From: Prevotella fusca JCM 17724
GTDB taxonomy: Bacteria; Bacteroidota; Bacteroidia; Bacteroidales; Bacteroidaceae
DNA length: 64,000 bases
Assembly: GCF_001262015.1 (NCBI RefSeq)
Contig: NZ_CP012074.1
Span: 1,074,501-1,138,500, forward strand
Reading direction: 5' to 3'
The notes under the pieces were generated by a model. It saw nothing but the letters and a program-made list of their open reading frames with translations, did no database searches and had not been told where the DNA came from. This document shows, in pieces, positions 8,404-17,725 of this stretch. Made by a program: the position numbers and the translations under genes. The stretch's first letter is position 1. Each line of letters starts with the position of its first letter.

Positions 8404-8411
8404 TATCTTTG
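8404..8411 (+). promoter_or_regulatory. -7 promoter box TATCTTTG, long leader
   Basis: Plus-strand match to TAnnTTTG, 140 bp before the ATG at 8551. The interval 8412-8550 would be an unusually long leader for this window. No riboswitch was recognised in it. The stretch 8212-8403 upstream shows nothing else I can name. Confidence 0.5.
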
Positions 8412-8550
8412 TAGTCAGGTTGATATTCAAGAGATTGCCGAGTGTATGGCAACTGCCTTCAATTTATGATTAGACTTTAAGGATAACAGAGTACAACATA
8501 TTTATTAGAGAGATAATTAGTATTATTAATTTTACAACAAAACTGCAAAC

Positions 8551-9183
8551 ATGAACATTGTAAACAACAAATCCGTCCTCTTTTTAATAGCATTGCTTTT
8601 CCAAGTATTTACGGCAAAAGCACAGAGTAGTTTCAATAAACTTTACGGCACTTATAAAGGTTCTGCCGTAACAGAAACTGTAGCTACAGGCGGAGGAGCA
8701 GCATTTAAAAGTCAGAAGAAATTTGATGTAGTGATTGAAAAAACAGCTAATGATACAAAACTTATACTGAAAGATTACAAATTAGGTACATATACTTTCG
8801 AGGATATTGTATTTGACAATCTTACAGTAACCTACCAACCAGAGAACAAACGATGGAAATTCACTTTCAATCCTCTTTCTGGTGATTACGTCAATGCTAA
8901 AGGGACAGCATACAGTATACAACTCCATGGCTCACTAATTGGTAGCAACAACTATATCTATGACAATGGAACGATAGAATTCACTTTTGAAATTTATAAT
9001 AAACCAGAAAGCAAGACCAAGAATGCCTATAAAGGCAAGAATGACGTTGCAGCAGGTATTCGTTCTGTAGCAACAAAAAACAACAAGGATATTGTCTATG
9101 ACCTTCACGGCCGTCGTGTGCAGGATCCACGCAAGGGGTTGTATATCATCAATGGCAAGAAGGTGTTGCTGAACAACAAGTAA
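8551..9183 (+). CDS. Secreted protein with calycin-like body and T9SS-like tail
   Basis: 210 residues with a signal peptide (MNIVNNKSVLFLIALLFQVFTAKAQ). The middle (residues 30-165) is beta-rich and built like the calycin-like domains common in Prevotella surface proteins (LYGTYKGSAV, FDNLTVTYQPENKRWKFTF). The end (VYDLHGRRVQDPRKGLYIINGKKVLL) is the compact C-terminal signal seen on type IX secretion cargo. It is probably exported or surface-attached through T9SS, which agrees with PorT at the window start. Function is unknown. A strong terminator follows. Confidence 0.8.
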   Translation: MNIVNNKSVLFLIALLFQVFTAKAQSSFNKLYGTYKGSAVTETVATGGGAAFKSQKKFDVVIEKTANDTKLILKDYKLGTYTFEDIVFDNLTVTYQPENKRWKFTFNPLSGDYVNAKGTAYSIQLHGSLIGSNNYIYDNGTIEFTFEIYNKPESKTKNAYKGKNDVAAGIRSVATKNNKDIVYDLHGRRVQDPRKGLYIINGKKVLLNNK

Positions 9184-9269
9184 CCAGCAGAACAAAGCAA
9201 ACAAACAATGTGAAAGGCGTTTTCGAATATAGAATCCGAACATCACACCACATTAACACAATAAAACAA

Positions 9270-9320
9270 GAATCCCTTTATAATGGCATAAGCACCACGC
9301 TTACCATTATAAAGGGATTC
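9270..9320 (+). terminator. Strong 17-bp hairpin terminator
   Basis: Perfect arms 9270-9286 and 9304-9320 (core AATCCCTTTATAATGG), followed by TTCTGTTT. It lies between convergent genes (stop 9183 and ridA stop 9389) and could serve both. Confidence 0.8.
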
Positions 9321-9388
9321 TTCTGTTTAGCTCTATCAGCCAGAAAGACTGCCTACACAAAACCGACCGCCTGGCTTATCACCTATGT

Positions 9389-9763
9389 TTACTTCACAGC
9401 TATGCACTCAATCTCAACAAGTGCACCCTTTGGCAATGCCTTGACAGCGAAAGCTGAACGAGCAGGATAAGGCTCTTTGAAGAACTCAGCATAAACTTCA
9501 TTCATCGCAGCGAAGTTCTCCATATCTGAAAGGAACACCGTCGTCTTAACCACTTGAGACAGGTCTACACCTGCAGAAGCCAACACGTTGCGTGCATTGG
9601 TAAGTGACTGGCGGGTCTGTTCTTTCACACCACCTTCAACAAAAGCATTGGTAGCAGGGTCAATAGGAAGCGAACCAGATGCAAAGATGAAACCATTGGC
9701 TTCGATAGCCTGACTGTAAGGACCTACGGCAGCAGGTGCCTTGTCTGTGTGTAATGCTTGCAT
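9389..9763 (-). CDS. ridA: RidA family imine/enamine deaminase
   Basis: 124 residues, the normal length. Signatures are VGPYSQAI near the start, GFIFASGSLPIDP, the FLSDMENFAAMNEVYAEFF helix and the PARSAFAVKALPKGALVEIE strand that carries the substrate-carboxylate Arg and the closing Glu. RidA hydrolyses reactive 2-aminoacrylate and related imines released by PLP enzymes, protecting them from damage. It is a single gene. Confidence 0.93.
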   Translation of the reverse strand: MQALHTDKAPAAVGPYSQAIEANGFIFASGSLPIDPATNAFVEGGVKEQTRQSLTNARNVLASAGVDLSQVVKTTVFLSDMENFAAMNEVYAEFFKEPYPARSAFAVKALPKGALVEIECIAVK

Positions 9764-9951
9764 ATCTTTAAGAATTTAAAGGAGTTAGAGGAGTTCACGG
9801 GGAGTTAAGCCAACAGCAAACCCGCCCTATACACTCCACAGTTTATTTCTTTTCGAGTGTAAAAGTACTGCTTTTCTTCAAAAGAAACAAACCTGCACGG
9901 CTAATTTACTTAAAAACAACAAGCATATCGGCATATTCCATTATTTTTCCT

Positions 9952-9959
9952 TATCTTTG
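9952..9959 (+). promoter_or_regulatory. -7 promoter box TATCTTTG for the AICAR transformylase
   Basis: TAnnTTTG match 32 bp before the ATG at 9992. Confidence 0.6.
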
Positions 9960-9991
9960 CAGCACCAATTTACATATACCACATAAGTTAT

Positions 9992-11173
9992 ATGAAAGAA
10001 TTAGCACTTAAGTACGGATGCAATCCAAACCAAAAGCCTTCACGTATCTATATGGAGGAAGGCGAACTCCCAATCACAGTTCTCAGTGGTCGTCCCGGCT
10101 ACATTAACTTTCTTGATGCGCTCAACAGCTGGCAGCTCGTAAAGGAGCTGAAGGTCGCTACGGGTCTTCCTGCAGCTGCATCGTTCAAGCATGTCAGCCC
10201 AGCTGGTGCTGCAGTAGGTCTCCCTTTGAGTGATACACTCAAGAAGATTTACTTTGTCGATGACGTAGACTTCGAGCTTACACCGCTTGCCAGTGCCTAC
10301 GCACGTGCTCGTGGAGCCGACCGTATGTGTTCTTATGGCGACTTCTGTGCTCTTAGCGACATCTGCGACAAGGAGACTGCGTTGCTCATCAAACGTGAGG
10401 TCAGCGACGGTGTGATTGCACCTGACTATACCCCTGAGGCTTTGGAGATTCTGAAGGATAAGCGAAAGGGCGCATACAATGTTATCAAGGTTGACCCTAA
10501 CTATGTTCCTGCACCTATTGAGAAGAAGCAGGTTTTTGGCATTACATTTGAACAGGGCCGCAATGAGGTGAAGCTGGACGACCCGGCACTCTTCGAGAAT
10601 ATGCCTACAAAGAACAAGACATTCACCGAGGAGGCTAAGCGTGACCTCATCATTTCATTGATTACTTTGAAGTACACACAGAGTAATTCTGTCTGCTATG
10701 TAAAGGACGGACAGGCGATTGGTATTGGAGCAGGACAGCAGAGCCGCATCCATTGTACTCGCTTGGCTGGTAGCAAGGCTGACGAATGGTGGCTGCGCCA
10801 GTGCCCAAAGGTGATGAACCTCCCATTTAAAAAGGATATCCGCCGTGCTGACAGAGACAACACTATCAACATATACATCTCCGATGAATACGAAGATGTA
10901 TTGCAGGATGGTGTATGGCAGCAGTTCTTCACAGAGTGCCCAGAGCCTTTGACACGTGAGGAACGCAAGGAATGGATAGCCAAGAATACGGGTGTTGCAC
11001 TCGGTTCTGACGCATTCTTCCCATTTGGCGACAACATTGAGCGTGCGCACAAGAGCGGCGTAGAATATATTGCACAGGCTGGTGGAAGTATTCGTGACGA
11101 CCATGTTATTGACACTTGCGACAAATACAACATCGCAATGGCATTTACAGGCGTTCGCTTATTCCATCATTAA
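9992..11173 (+). CDS. AICAR transformylase, stand-alone (short PurH)
   Basis: 393 residues. The chain consists only of the AICAR formyltransferase part: LKYGCNPNQKPSRIY at the N-terminus, the catalytic SFKHVSPAGAAVG (Lys66-His67), TQSNSVCYVKDGQAIGIGAGQQSRI and the C-terminal SDAFFPFGDNIERAHKSGVEYIAQAGGS with DTCDKYNIAMAFTGVRLFHH. It adds the last formyl group in purine synthesis. The usual N-terminal MGS-like IMP cyclohydrolase domain (about 190 residues) is absent, and the ATG fits the family start, so it is not truncated by annotation. Another gene must close the ring. Confidence 0.9.
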   Translation: MKELALKYGCNPNQKPSRIYMEEGELPITVLSGRPGYINFLDALNSWQLVKELKVATGLPAAASFKHVSPAGAAVGLPLSDTLKKIYFVDDVDFELTPLASAYARARGADRMCSYGDFCALSDICDKETALLIKREVSDGVIAPDYTPEALEILKDKRKGAYNVIKVDPNYVPAPIEKKQVFGITFEQGRNEVKLDDPALFENMPTKNKTFTEEAKRDLIISLITLKYTQSNSVCYVKDGQAIGIGAGQQSRIHCTRLAGSKADEWWLRQCPKVMNLPFKKDIRRADRDNTINIYISDEYEDVLQDGVWQQFFTECPEPLTREERKEWIAKNTGVALGSDAFFPFGDNIERAHKSGVEYIAQAGGSIRDDHVIDTCDKYNIAMAFTGVRLFHH

Positions 11174-11184
11174 AAAGATTGTAT

Positions 11185-11370
11185 ATGAGTGAAATAGATG
11201 ATATTATCGAAAGCGGAATGGTTTTCCGAGGTTCTTCGAAGCCCAAAACCGATGACGGCAAGGTGAAAACCAAAGCCAAGAAAAAGAAGTATATTACTGG
11301 TGCACATGGCTCTGGCAGTGCAAAGCAAAAGGCTAAGTACCGCCAGCAACGTGCCAACCGACACAAGTAA
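11185..11370 (+). CDS. Small Lys/Arg-rich protein
   Basis: 61 residues starting at ATG 11185, 11 bp after the AICAR transformylase stop. An in-frame ATG lies upstream at 11116, inside that gene, but it would force overlap and gives an unrelated N-terminus. After an acidic MSEIDDIIES head the chain is strongly basic (KVKTKAKKKKYITGAHGSGSAKQKAKYRQQRANRHK), suggesting nucleic-acid or ribosome contact. I do not recognise the family. It is probably cotranscribed with the upstream gene, and a hairpin terminator follows 11 bp later. Confidence 0.7.
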   Translation: MSEIDDIIESGMVFRGSSKPKTDDGKVKTKAKKKKYITGAHGSGSAKQKAKYRQQRANRHK

Positions 11371-11381
11371 ACAAAACAACG

Positions 11382-11434
11382 AACGTCCTCGTTTGTCCGT
11401 CCCTATCAAGGGAATCGGAGAAACGAGGGCGTTT
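11382..11434. terminator. Bidirectional hairpin terminator
   Basis: AACGTCCTCGTTT (11382-11394) pairs with AAACGAGGGCGTTT (11421-11434), with one bulge. It separates convergent transcripts ending at 11370 and 11455. Confidence 0.65.
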
Positions 11435-11454
11435 GTTGTTGAGTTTATAACTAT

Positions 11455-12546
11455 TTATTCGTAGCCATCTTCGAAGTCATCACCAGGATATTTCTTTAAT
11501 AGACTTGCAAAGCGAGGGTTATAATGAGACAACATTGCTGACCGGAAGCCTGTTGCCATCGTACTATCAGAACTGTGTCCCTGCTTTAATTTCTTTAAGG
11601 ACAAGTCAAGAGTTTCGTCAATAAAGTTATATGCCCACCGATTGTCATAAGCCATTACTGCCTCAAATAGATATTTGTTACGTGGCGGCATACTACATTC
11701 ACTCTTGTAAATCTCATAGTCACGGATACGTTTCAGCAAAGGGATGAAATCCTCACAAGGCCAAACAGCAACTGCCAACAAAGCATTGTTTACTTCATTA
11801 TCTTCCCCATAAAAAGATTCATTCCCGTTATCATAATGCGACAAAGCATTCAATAAGATTGCTTTATCTCCTTCTCTGCGAAAGGCTGCCAAAGCCTTAA
11901 GTGCCTGATAGGTTCGTTCTTTAAGAGCTATCTCCTTTATTCTTGCATAATAACTTTCCTTTGGAGGCAGTCTCAACAATAGTTTCTTTGTATATTGATA
12001 CTTGGATAATCCCGCTGTAAAGAGTGCCAAAGAGTCATTACGCAAAGAATCCTCCCTGTTGGTGACGACCTTACCTTTGCACGACTGAATATTACGTAAA
12101 AACACACTACCCGTATGCTCTTCCCACCCGACATCGTCTGCACTGACATTAATCATTGTCGTATCTGCATAGTTTGACAACAATATCTGTTCTAAATGTG
12201 CATACTTTCTCCTTATTAAGGCGTCTGTGGCAGTGAGACGAACAACAGGAGAATATCGTCTGCCTGTGAACTCATAAAGCTCTTTGTCACTGCACAATGA
12301 ATCCAGAAGAGGCTGAACAACAGGAAGTGCTATCGCAGCTTTGCATGTTTTGATATAAGCCGTATCAATATGGTCCAACAGACTATCAACGTTCAGATAA
12401 TACCGCCTGCCTTTAGAAGTTGTCATTTCATAGTATGTTCCACTTCTATTCAACATAAAAAGAACTTTCTCTATCTGCCCCTGACGCTTATCTGCACAAG
12501 CAACCAGCAACATACACATTAAAAGGAAAAATAGGATTCTCTTCAT
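11455..12546 (-). CDS. Lipoprotein of unknown function
   Basis: 363 residues. The signal peptide ends in a lipobox LLVAC (Cys17). The mature protein is mixed alpha/beta and charged. The second half is helical with a repeat-like feel (AIALKERTYQALKALAAF, AILLNALSHYDNGNESF, ALLAVAVWPCEDFIPLLKRI), suggestive of a HEAT/TPR-like solenoid, but no family is recognised. It is a single gene with its own -7 box, located between a bidirectional terminator and repeat copy B. Confidence 0.8.
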   Translation of the reverse strand: MKRILFFLLMCMLLVACADKRQGQIEKVLFMLNRSGTYYEMTTSKGRRYYLNVDSLLDHIDTAYIKTCKAAIALPVVQPLLDSLCSDKELYEFTGRRYSPVVRLTATDALIRRKYAHLEQILLSNYADTTMINVSADDVGWEEHTGSVFLRNIQSCKGKVVTNREDSLRNDSLALFTAGLSKYQYTKKLLLRLPPKESYYARIKEIALKERTYQALKALAAFRREGDKAILLNALSHYDNGNESFYGEDNEVNNALLAVAVWPCEDFIPLLKRIRDYEIYKSECSMPPRNKYLFEAVMAYDNRWAYNFIDETLDLSLKKLKQGHSSDSTMATGFRSAMLSHYNPRFASLLKKYPGDDFEDGYE

Positions 12547-12592
12547 ACTGACAACTAATACTTTAGAACATCATAACCTCTACCTAAGACTG

Positions 12593-12600
12593 CAAAGGTA
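12593..12600 (-). promoter_or_regulatory. -7 promoter box TACCTTTG
   Basis: Minus-strand TAnnTTTG match 47 bp before the lipoprotein ATG. Confidence 0.55.
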
Positions 12601-12698
12601 GTAAAACAATTATCAAAAACGTGTCTTTCAAGCCCTTTTCTTCACTTTAATACACTTCAATCAGGACGCATTAAATCACTGAAAAGGGTATCCCTTTC

Positions 12699-12790
12699 AA
12701 ATTATTTTCATGAAAAAAAATATTTTTCTTCATGAAAGTAAATATTTATTTTCACGACAAAAAATATTTATTTACGTGAAAATAATTCCG
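12699..12790. repeat. TTTTCATGAAAA palindromic element, copy B
   Basis: A 92-bp element with ends AAATTATTTTCATGAA and TTTACGTGAAAATAATTCCG and internal degenerate 22-bp palindromic units (CTTCATGAAAGTAAATATTT, TTTTCACGACAAAAAATATT). It starts 22 bp past the pgeF stop. Confidence 0.85.
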
Positions 12791-12811
12791 TAATGACTAT
12801 AAAATAGGTAT

Positions 12812-13591
12812 TTATTTCAGGGCAATACCTGTGTAGATAGTGCCGAATCCTTCCTTTAGAATACGTGCAGAGAAGAAGTCGGAAGCATTGTCATAGGTAC
12901 AGATAGCGGACTGAAGGATATTAGCAGACGGCACACCGAGTTCTTCTAATTGAAGTTGATTGCAAAGTGGAAGGTCAATATGCCACTTTTCATACATACG
13001 TGCGATACGCTCCATTGGGAAACCTGCAGCAGCAAAAGCATCATAGACTTCCTGCCCTACCTCAAAATTCTTTTGGGAAATACAAGGACCTACAACCGCC
13101 TTGAGTTCCTTTGGGTCGGTGCCATACAGTTTTGTCATCTTGCGAAGCATATGCTGAACGATACGCTTCACCGTACCACGCCAACCGGCATGGGCTGCAC
13201 CAATGGCACGATGAACAGGGTCATAAAAAAGAACGGGAACACAATCAGCCGTATGAACACCGATGCAGACGTTACGACAATCGGTAACGACAGCATCCTT
13301 TCCTTCTTCCATCTCGTACTGCTCTGCAGCCGATAGTTGGAGAAAATCATCCGTCACGGTCAGACAATGCGTTTCATGTATCTGATGCAGACGGATAATC
13401 TTATCAGCCTCAACACCAATCTCAGCGGCTACAGCCTGTAAATTCTCTGCCACAGCAGAAGGTTCATCACCCCGATGAGGGTTGATATTCAGCGTAGCAA
13501 GCTGCCCCTTGCTGACACCGCCATGACGGGTAGTGCTAAAACTGACCACCTCGTCGGCAAGATTAAAGTAATGCAGAACTGGCTTAATCAT
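12812..13591 (-). CDS. pgeF: Purine nucleoside phosphorylase-type laccase-domain protein (YfiH/PgeF)
   Basis: 259 residues from ATG 13591. A longer in-frame start upstream would run through the obg tail and is rejected. Family landmarks are [38 protein letters not shown] and [13 protein letters not shown], which hold the Cys/His zinc-site residues, then [13 protein letters not shown] and the [20 protein letters not shown] end. Members are multicopper-polyphenol-oxidase-fold enzymes with purine nucleoside phosphorylase, adenosine deaminase or peptidoglycan-editing activity. The start overlaps the obg stop by 8 bp, indicating translational coupling. Confidence 0.9.
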   Translation of the reverse strand: MIKPVLHYFNLADEVVSFSTTRHGGVSKGQLATLNINPHRGDEPSAVAENLQAVAAEIGVEADKIIRLHQIHETHCLTVTDDFLQLSAAEQYEMEEGKDAVVTDCRNVCIGVHTADCVPVLFYDPVHRAIGAAHAGWRGTVKRIVQHMLRKMTKLYGTDPKELKAVVGPCISQKNFEVGQEVYDAFAAAGFPMERIARMYEKWHIDLPLCNQLQLEELGVPSANILQSAICTYDNASDFFSARILKEGFGTIYTGIALK

Positions 13592-14756
13592 CCGTATATT
13601 CAAAATCCTCGAGGTCATCCACCTCATCCAACTCGTCAATACCCACCTCTTCAACATCGTCAATATCAGCATCTTCAGCTGCTAATTCAGCAGCAAAACG
13701 TGTCATGTCCTTATCACGATGAACAAGGGTATCTTCAGCTATTATATCCTGTAACTTGTTGCTTTCAGCGTTCAGTTCCTTCCAAAGAACATCCTTCAGT
13801 TCGTCAATCCCCTGTCCTGTGACAGCTGAAATGAAGACAACAGGAAGGTCGGTTGGCAACGTCTCACGCAGCATCTCAATGAGTTCCTCGTCCAGCAGGT
13901 CGCATTTTGTGACCGCTAAGACACGATGCTTGTCGAGCATTTCCGGATTAAACTGCTGCAACTCATTCAGCAATATCTCATACTCACGCTTGATATCGTC
14001 TGTATCACCCGGTACCATAAAGAGCAGAAGGGAGTTACGCTCGATATGACGGAGGAAACGCAGGCCGAGTCCCTTACCTTCGCTGGCCCCCTCGATAATA
14101 CCAGGAATATCAGCCATAACGAAACTCTGGTTGTCACGATAGCTGACAATGCCCAGCGATGGTTCCATCGTCGTAAAAGGATAGTTGGCAATCTTTGGTT
14201 TCGCACTTGAAAGAGAAGACAGCAAAGTAGACTTACCCACATTCGGGAAGCCCACCAGGCCGACATCGGCCAGCAGCTTCAATTCAAGGATAACGGTCAT
14301 CTCCTGCATCGGCTCACCAGGCTGTGCATAGCGTGGAGCCTGATTGGTTGATGTACGGAACTGGAAGTTGCCCAATCCACCACGTCCACCTTTCAGCAAC
14401 ATCACCGTCTGTCCGTCGTGCATAACATCACAGACATACTTACCAGTCTCGGCATCGTAGACCACCGTACCACAAGGTACGTCGATATAAACATCCTTAC
14501 CGTCCGTGCCATGACACTTGTCACGCCCGCCATTACCTCCGTGTTCCGCATAGATGTGACGCTGGAACTTCAGGTGCAATAGCGTCCAGTAATTATGGTT
14601 ACCACGCAGATAAACACTTCCACCCTTACCACCATCGCCGCCATCAGGTCCGCCATTGGGGTTATATTTCACATGACGAAGGTGCATGGAACCTCTACCA
14701 CCCTTACCGGAGCGGCAGTATATCTTTACATAATCAACAAAATTCGAATCAGCCAT
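13584..14756 (-). CDS. obgE: GTPase Obg
   Basis: 390 residues. The glycine-rich Obg fold (residues 1-160: [45 protein letters not shown]) precedes the G domain with GFPNVGKS (G1), NYPFTTMEP (switch I), DIPGIIEGA (G3), TKCD (G4, in place of the common NKxD) and SAVTGQG (G5). The tail is strongly acidic ([20 protein letters not shown]). Obg associates with the large ribosomal subunit and controls growth and stress responses. It is followed by overlapping pgeF. Confidence 0.96.
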   Translation of the reverse strand: MADSNFVDYVKIYCRSGKGGRGSMHLRHVKYNPNGGPDGGDGGKGGSVYLRGNHNYWTLLHLKFQRHIYAEHGGNGGRDKCHGTDGKDVYIDVPCGTVVYDAETGKYVCDVMHDGQTVMLLKGGRGGLGNFQFRTSTNQAPRYAQPGEPMQEMTVILELKLLADVGLVGFPNVGKSTLLSSLSSAKPKIANYPFTTMEPSLGIVSYRDNQSFVMADIPGIIEGASEGKGLGLRFLRHIERNSLLLFMVPGDTDDIKREYEILLNELQQFNPEMLDKHRVLAVTKCDLLDEELIEMLRETLPTDLPVVFISAVTGQGIDELKDVLWKELNAESNKLQDIIAEDTLVHRDKDMTRFAAELAAEDADIDDVEEVGIDELDEVDDLEDFEYTDD

Positions 14757-14840
14757 AGCAAATAATGGGTGTTAGGGGATGGGGTGAATAATAGTTTATA
14801 TCAACATAAAAGACCTATCTTTCTTCAAGGTCTAAATAAC

Positions 14841-14908
14841 AAAAAGCTGATAGGTTCTGGGAAGAAAAAGACACATCATGTATCCCTAAACACCCAACAC
14901 CTATCAGC
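14841..14908 (-). terminator. hpt-adk terminator
   Basis: GCTGATAGGT (14846-14855) pairs with ACCTATCAGC (14899-14908). On the minus strand it is followed by TTTTTG. It lies 9 bp past the adk stop and has a long loop with partial inner pairing. Confidence 0.65.
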
Positions 14909-14916
14909 CAGATATA

Positions 14917-15489
14917 TTAAATAGCGTCAATGACAGACTCAATACGTGCAAAGATTTCTTCTACTGTACCGAGACCTTCCACGTGGTGGTGAATCTTCTC
15001 ACTCTCATACCAGTCAATCAATGGAGAAGTCTGGTTGTTGTAAACATTGAGACGCTTCTTGATAGTCTCCTCGTTATCATCAGAACGACCGCTCTGCTGA
15101 CCACGGAGAAGCAGACGCTTCATCAATTCATCCTCTGGTACGAAAAGCTCAATCATAGCTGCTATGCTGTGACCTCGCTCAGCCAACATCTTCTTCAATG
15201 CCTCAGCTTGTGGGATAGTACGTGGGAAACCATCGAAGATAACACCCTTGTGTTCCTTGCCAAAGCCGTCGTACACGCTTGCAAGAATATCAATCATCAA
15301 CTCATCAGGAATGAGCTGCCCATTGTCAATGTATCCTTTTGCAGTCTTTCCAAGTTCCGTACCATTCTTGATTTCATTACGAAGTACGTCCCCTGTAGAG
15401 ATATGACCGAAGTCATACTTCTCAATCATCTTGTCGCTCTGAGTACCTTTGCCAGCACCTGGCGCACCGAAAATTACAATATTCTTCAT
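14917..15489 (-). CDS. adk: Adenylate kinase
   Basis: 190 residues, a short-lid form without a zinc lid. P-loop GAPGAGKGTQ (8-17), HISTGDVLRNEI (AMP site), GVIFDGFPRTIPQAEAL and LRGQQSGRSDDNEETIKKRL (lid arginines) are all present. It interconverts AMP, ADP and ATP. Its ATG shares one base with the hpt stop (TAATG), so the two purine-salvage genes are translated as a coupled pair. Confidence 0.96.
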   Translation of the reverse strand: MKNIVIFGAPGAGKGTQSDKMIEKYDFGHISTGDVLRNEIKNGTELGKTAKGYIDNGQLIPDELMIDILASVYDGFGKEHKGVIFDGFPRTIPQAEALKKMLAERGHSIAAMIELFVPEDELMKRLLLRGQQSGRSDDNEETIKKRLNVYNNQTSPLIDWYESEKIHHHVEGLGTVEEIFARIESVIDAI

Positions 15490-16028
15490 TATTCTTGTAC
15501 TAAAGTATAAATATCTCTCAAGTTGCGACCTTCCTGATCATAGTCGAGTCCATAGCCCACGATAAAATCATTCGGTATCTCAATTGCAGCATATTCTATG
15601 TTCAAAGGCACGGTGAGTTTGCCCGGCTTCAACAGCAAGGTTGTGATATGCAGGCCAGCAGGCTCACGTGTTCCGAGCGACTCGAGCATACGCATCATGG
15701 TTGCACCCGTATCAACAATGTCTTCAACAATGATAACCTCTCTTCCACGGATATCCTCATTCAGCCCGATAATCTCCTTAATGGTTCCTGTTGAAGTAGT
15801 ACCCTGATAAGAAGCTAACTTCACAAAGGAAATCTCACACGGTATGTTGATATTCTTCATCAAGTCCGAGGCATACATGAACGAGCCATTCAGCACCGCA
15901 AGAAAGAGCGGAGTCTTTCCTTCGAAATCCTTGTTTATGCGGTCTGCGACCAGCTTCACTCTCTCCAGAATCTTGGCTTCAGGAATAGAAATATCAAACG
16001 TTTTGTCCTTAATTGTTACTCGACTCAT
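15489..16028 (-). CDS. hpt: Hypoxanthine phosphoribosyltransferase
   Basis: 179 residues. The PRPP-binding loop VIIVEDIVDTGATM, the flexible-loop region SYQGTTSTGTI, the LNGSFMYASDLMK strand and the C-terminal IPNDFIVGYGLDYDQEGRNLRDIYTL all match HPRT. It converts hypoxanthine or guanine with PRPP to IMP or GMP. It is first in a two-gene unit with adk and divergent from nnr. Confidence 0.95.
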   Translation of the reverse strand: MSRVTIKDKTFDISIPEAKILERVKLVADRINKDFEGKTPLFLAVLNGSFMYASDLMKNINIPCEISFVKLASYQGTTSTGTIKEIIGLNEDIRGREVIIVEDIVDTGATMMRMLESLGTREPAGLHITTLLLKPGKLTVPLNIEYAAIEIPNDFIVGYGLDYDQEGRNLRDIYTLVQE

Positions 16029-16051
16029 GCTTCTTTATTTATAATTTAGCG

Positions 16052-16059
16052 CAAAATTA
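16052..16059 (-). promoter_or_regulatory. -7 promoter box TAATTTTG for hpt-adk
   Basis: Minus-strand TAnnTTTG match 24 bp before the hpt ATG. A plus-strand box for nnr lies 45 bp away. Confidence 0.55.
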
Positions 16060-16103
16060 CGAAAATAATACCAAACTATCCCATACGATTAGCATTTATT
16101 TTG

Positions 16104-16111
16104 TAAATTTG
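16104..16111 (+). promoter_or_regulatory. -7 promoter box TAAATTTG directly at the nnr start
   Basis: TAnnTTTG match with only 8 bp between the box and the ATG at 16120, so the expected transcript start falls within a few bases of the start codon. Confidence 0.55.
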
Positions 16112-16119
16112 CCATCGAT

Positions 16120-17637
16120 ATGAAGATATTTACAAGTGCCCAGATTCACGAACTGGACAGATACACTATAGAACACGAACCCATCAAGTCGGTTGACCTG
16201 ATGGAACGTGCAGCAAAAGCCATTACCCGTGCTATCACCGAGGAGTGGACCACGCATACGCCAGTTGTTGTCTTTGCCGGACCCGGCAACAATGGCGGTG
16301 ACGCCCTTGCCGTGGCACGTCTGCTGATAAACGAAGGCTATAAGGTAAGTACCTTCCTCTTCAACATCACCAATCATCTCTCTGATGACTGCGTGACGAA
16401 CCGTCAGCGACTGCTTGAAGGAAAGCACGCAAAGGACTTCACGGAGATTACTGCTAAGTTTGACCCACCCGAACTGACTGCTGACACACTGGTCATTGAC
16501 GGGCTTTTTGGCTCTGGACTCAACAAGCCATTGGCCGGCGGCTTTGCTTCATTAGTGAAGTATATCAATCAAAGTCCGGCAAAGGTTGTGAGTATTGATG
16601 TCCCATCTGGTCTGATGGCTGAGGATAACACGTATAACGTACGTGCTAATATTATCCATGCAACGCTCACACTGACACTCCACGAGAAAAAGCTCTCTTT
16701 CCTCTTCAGCGATGCACAGCAGTTCATAGGTAGAGTTAAGGTGCTGGATATTCGCCTGAGTCAGGAGTATATTCAGAAAACCGAGGCACAATATTACGTA
16801 TTGGAAGAGAGTGACATCCGCTCACGTCTGCTTCATCGGGACGACTTCGCACACAAAGGAGACATGGGAAATGCCCTTGTCATTGCCGGCAGTTACGGCA
16901 TGTCGGGAGCTGCTATCCTTACAACACGTGCCTGTTTGCGCAGCGGTGTGGGTAAGGTAACAGTGCATACACCGAAGAAGAACTATGACATCATGCAGGT
17001 TTCCGTACCAGAAGCTATCCTACAGATGGACCATGAGGAGACTGCTTTCACTGAAGCAGTTGATACTGACGACTTCGATGCACTGGCTATAGGTCCGGGA
17101 CTGGGCAGACAAGAGCCAACAGCGATTGCAATGATTGCCCAGATAAGACGTGCACAATGCCCTATCATTGCCGATGCTGATGCCTTGAACATTCTTGCAA
17201 GCCATCGTGCGTGGATGCAGCAACTGCCAAAGGGCATCATAATGACACCTCACGCTAAGGAGCTCGACCGCCTTACAGGTTCACCTGCCAATGCCGACTT
17301 CGAACGTCTGCACCGAACAAGGGAACTGGCAAGGTCATTGCAGGCTTATATCATCCTAAAGGGGCATAACAGCGCACTCTGTCTGCCAAACGGAAATGTT
17401 ATCTTCAACTCTACAGGCAACAGCGGTATGGCGACAGCTGGTAGTGGCGATGTACTCACAGGTATCATCACAGCATTGCTTGCACGCGGCTACCACCAGC
17501 AGAACGCATGTATGGCAGGCATGTATCTCCACGGTCTTGCAGGCGATTTAGCAGCAAAAGACCTTGGCAAGGAAAGCCTTGTTGCAGGAGACATCATCAA
17601 CTATCTCCCTAAAGCCTTCATGCTTCTGGACGACTAA
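16120..17637 (+). CDS. nnr: Bifunctional NAD(P)HX epimerase/dehydratase
   Basis: 505 residues in two domains. The N-terminal YjeF epimerase domain (about 1-215) has FAGPGNNGGDALAVARLL and VIDGLFGSGLNKPL. The C-terminal ADP-dependent NAD(P)HX dehydratase domain (about 230-505) has GALVIAGSYGMSGAAIL-like residues (NALVIAGSYGMSGAAI), AIGPGLG, PIIADADALN and the terminal GNSGMATAGSGDVLTGII. The enzyme repairs hydrated NADH and NADPH. The start matches the family (MKIFTSAQIHELDRYT), and the mRNA seems to have almost no leader. Confidence 0.95.
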   Translation: MKIFTSAQIHELDRYTIEHEPIKSVDLMERAAKAITRAITEEWTTHTPVVVFAGPGNNGGDALAVARLLINEGYKVSTFLFNITNHLSDDCVTNRQRLLEGKHAKDFTEITAKFDPPELTADTLVIDGLFGSGLNKPLAGGFASLVKYINQSPAKVVSIDVPSGLMAEDNTYNVRANIIHATLTLTLHEKKLSFLFSDAQQFIGRVKVLDIRLSQEYIQKTEAQYYVLEESDIRSRLLHRDDFAHKGDMGNALVIAGSYGMSGAAILTTRACLRSGVGKVTVHTPKKNYDIMQVSVPEAILQMDHEETAFTEAVDTDDFDALAIGPGLGRQEPTAIAMIAQIRRAQCPIIADADALNILASHRAWMQQLPKGIIMTPHAKELDRLTGSPANADFERLHRTRELARSLQAYIILKGHNSALCLPNGNVIFNSTGNSGMATAGSGDVLTGIITALLARGYHQQNACMAGMYLHGLAGDLAAKDLGKESLVAGDIINYLPKAFMLLDD

Positions 17638-17725
17638 AACGGACACAAACGGTTCTTTTTAGAGAGTAGTAACATCAAAATTAATATAACTCCATGTTCC
17701 TCAAATACGTAAAGAAACCCCTCAA

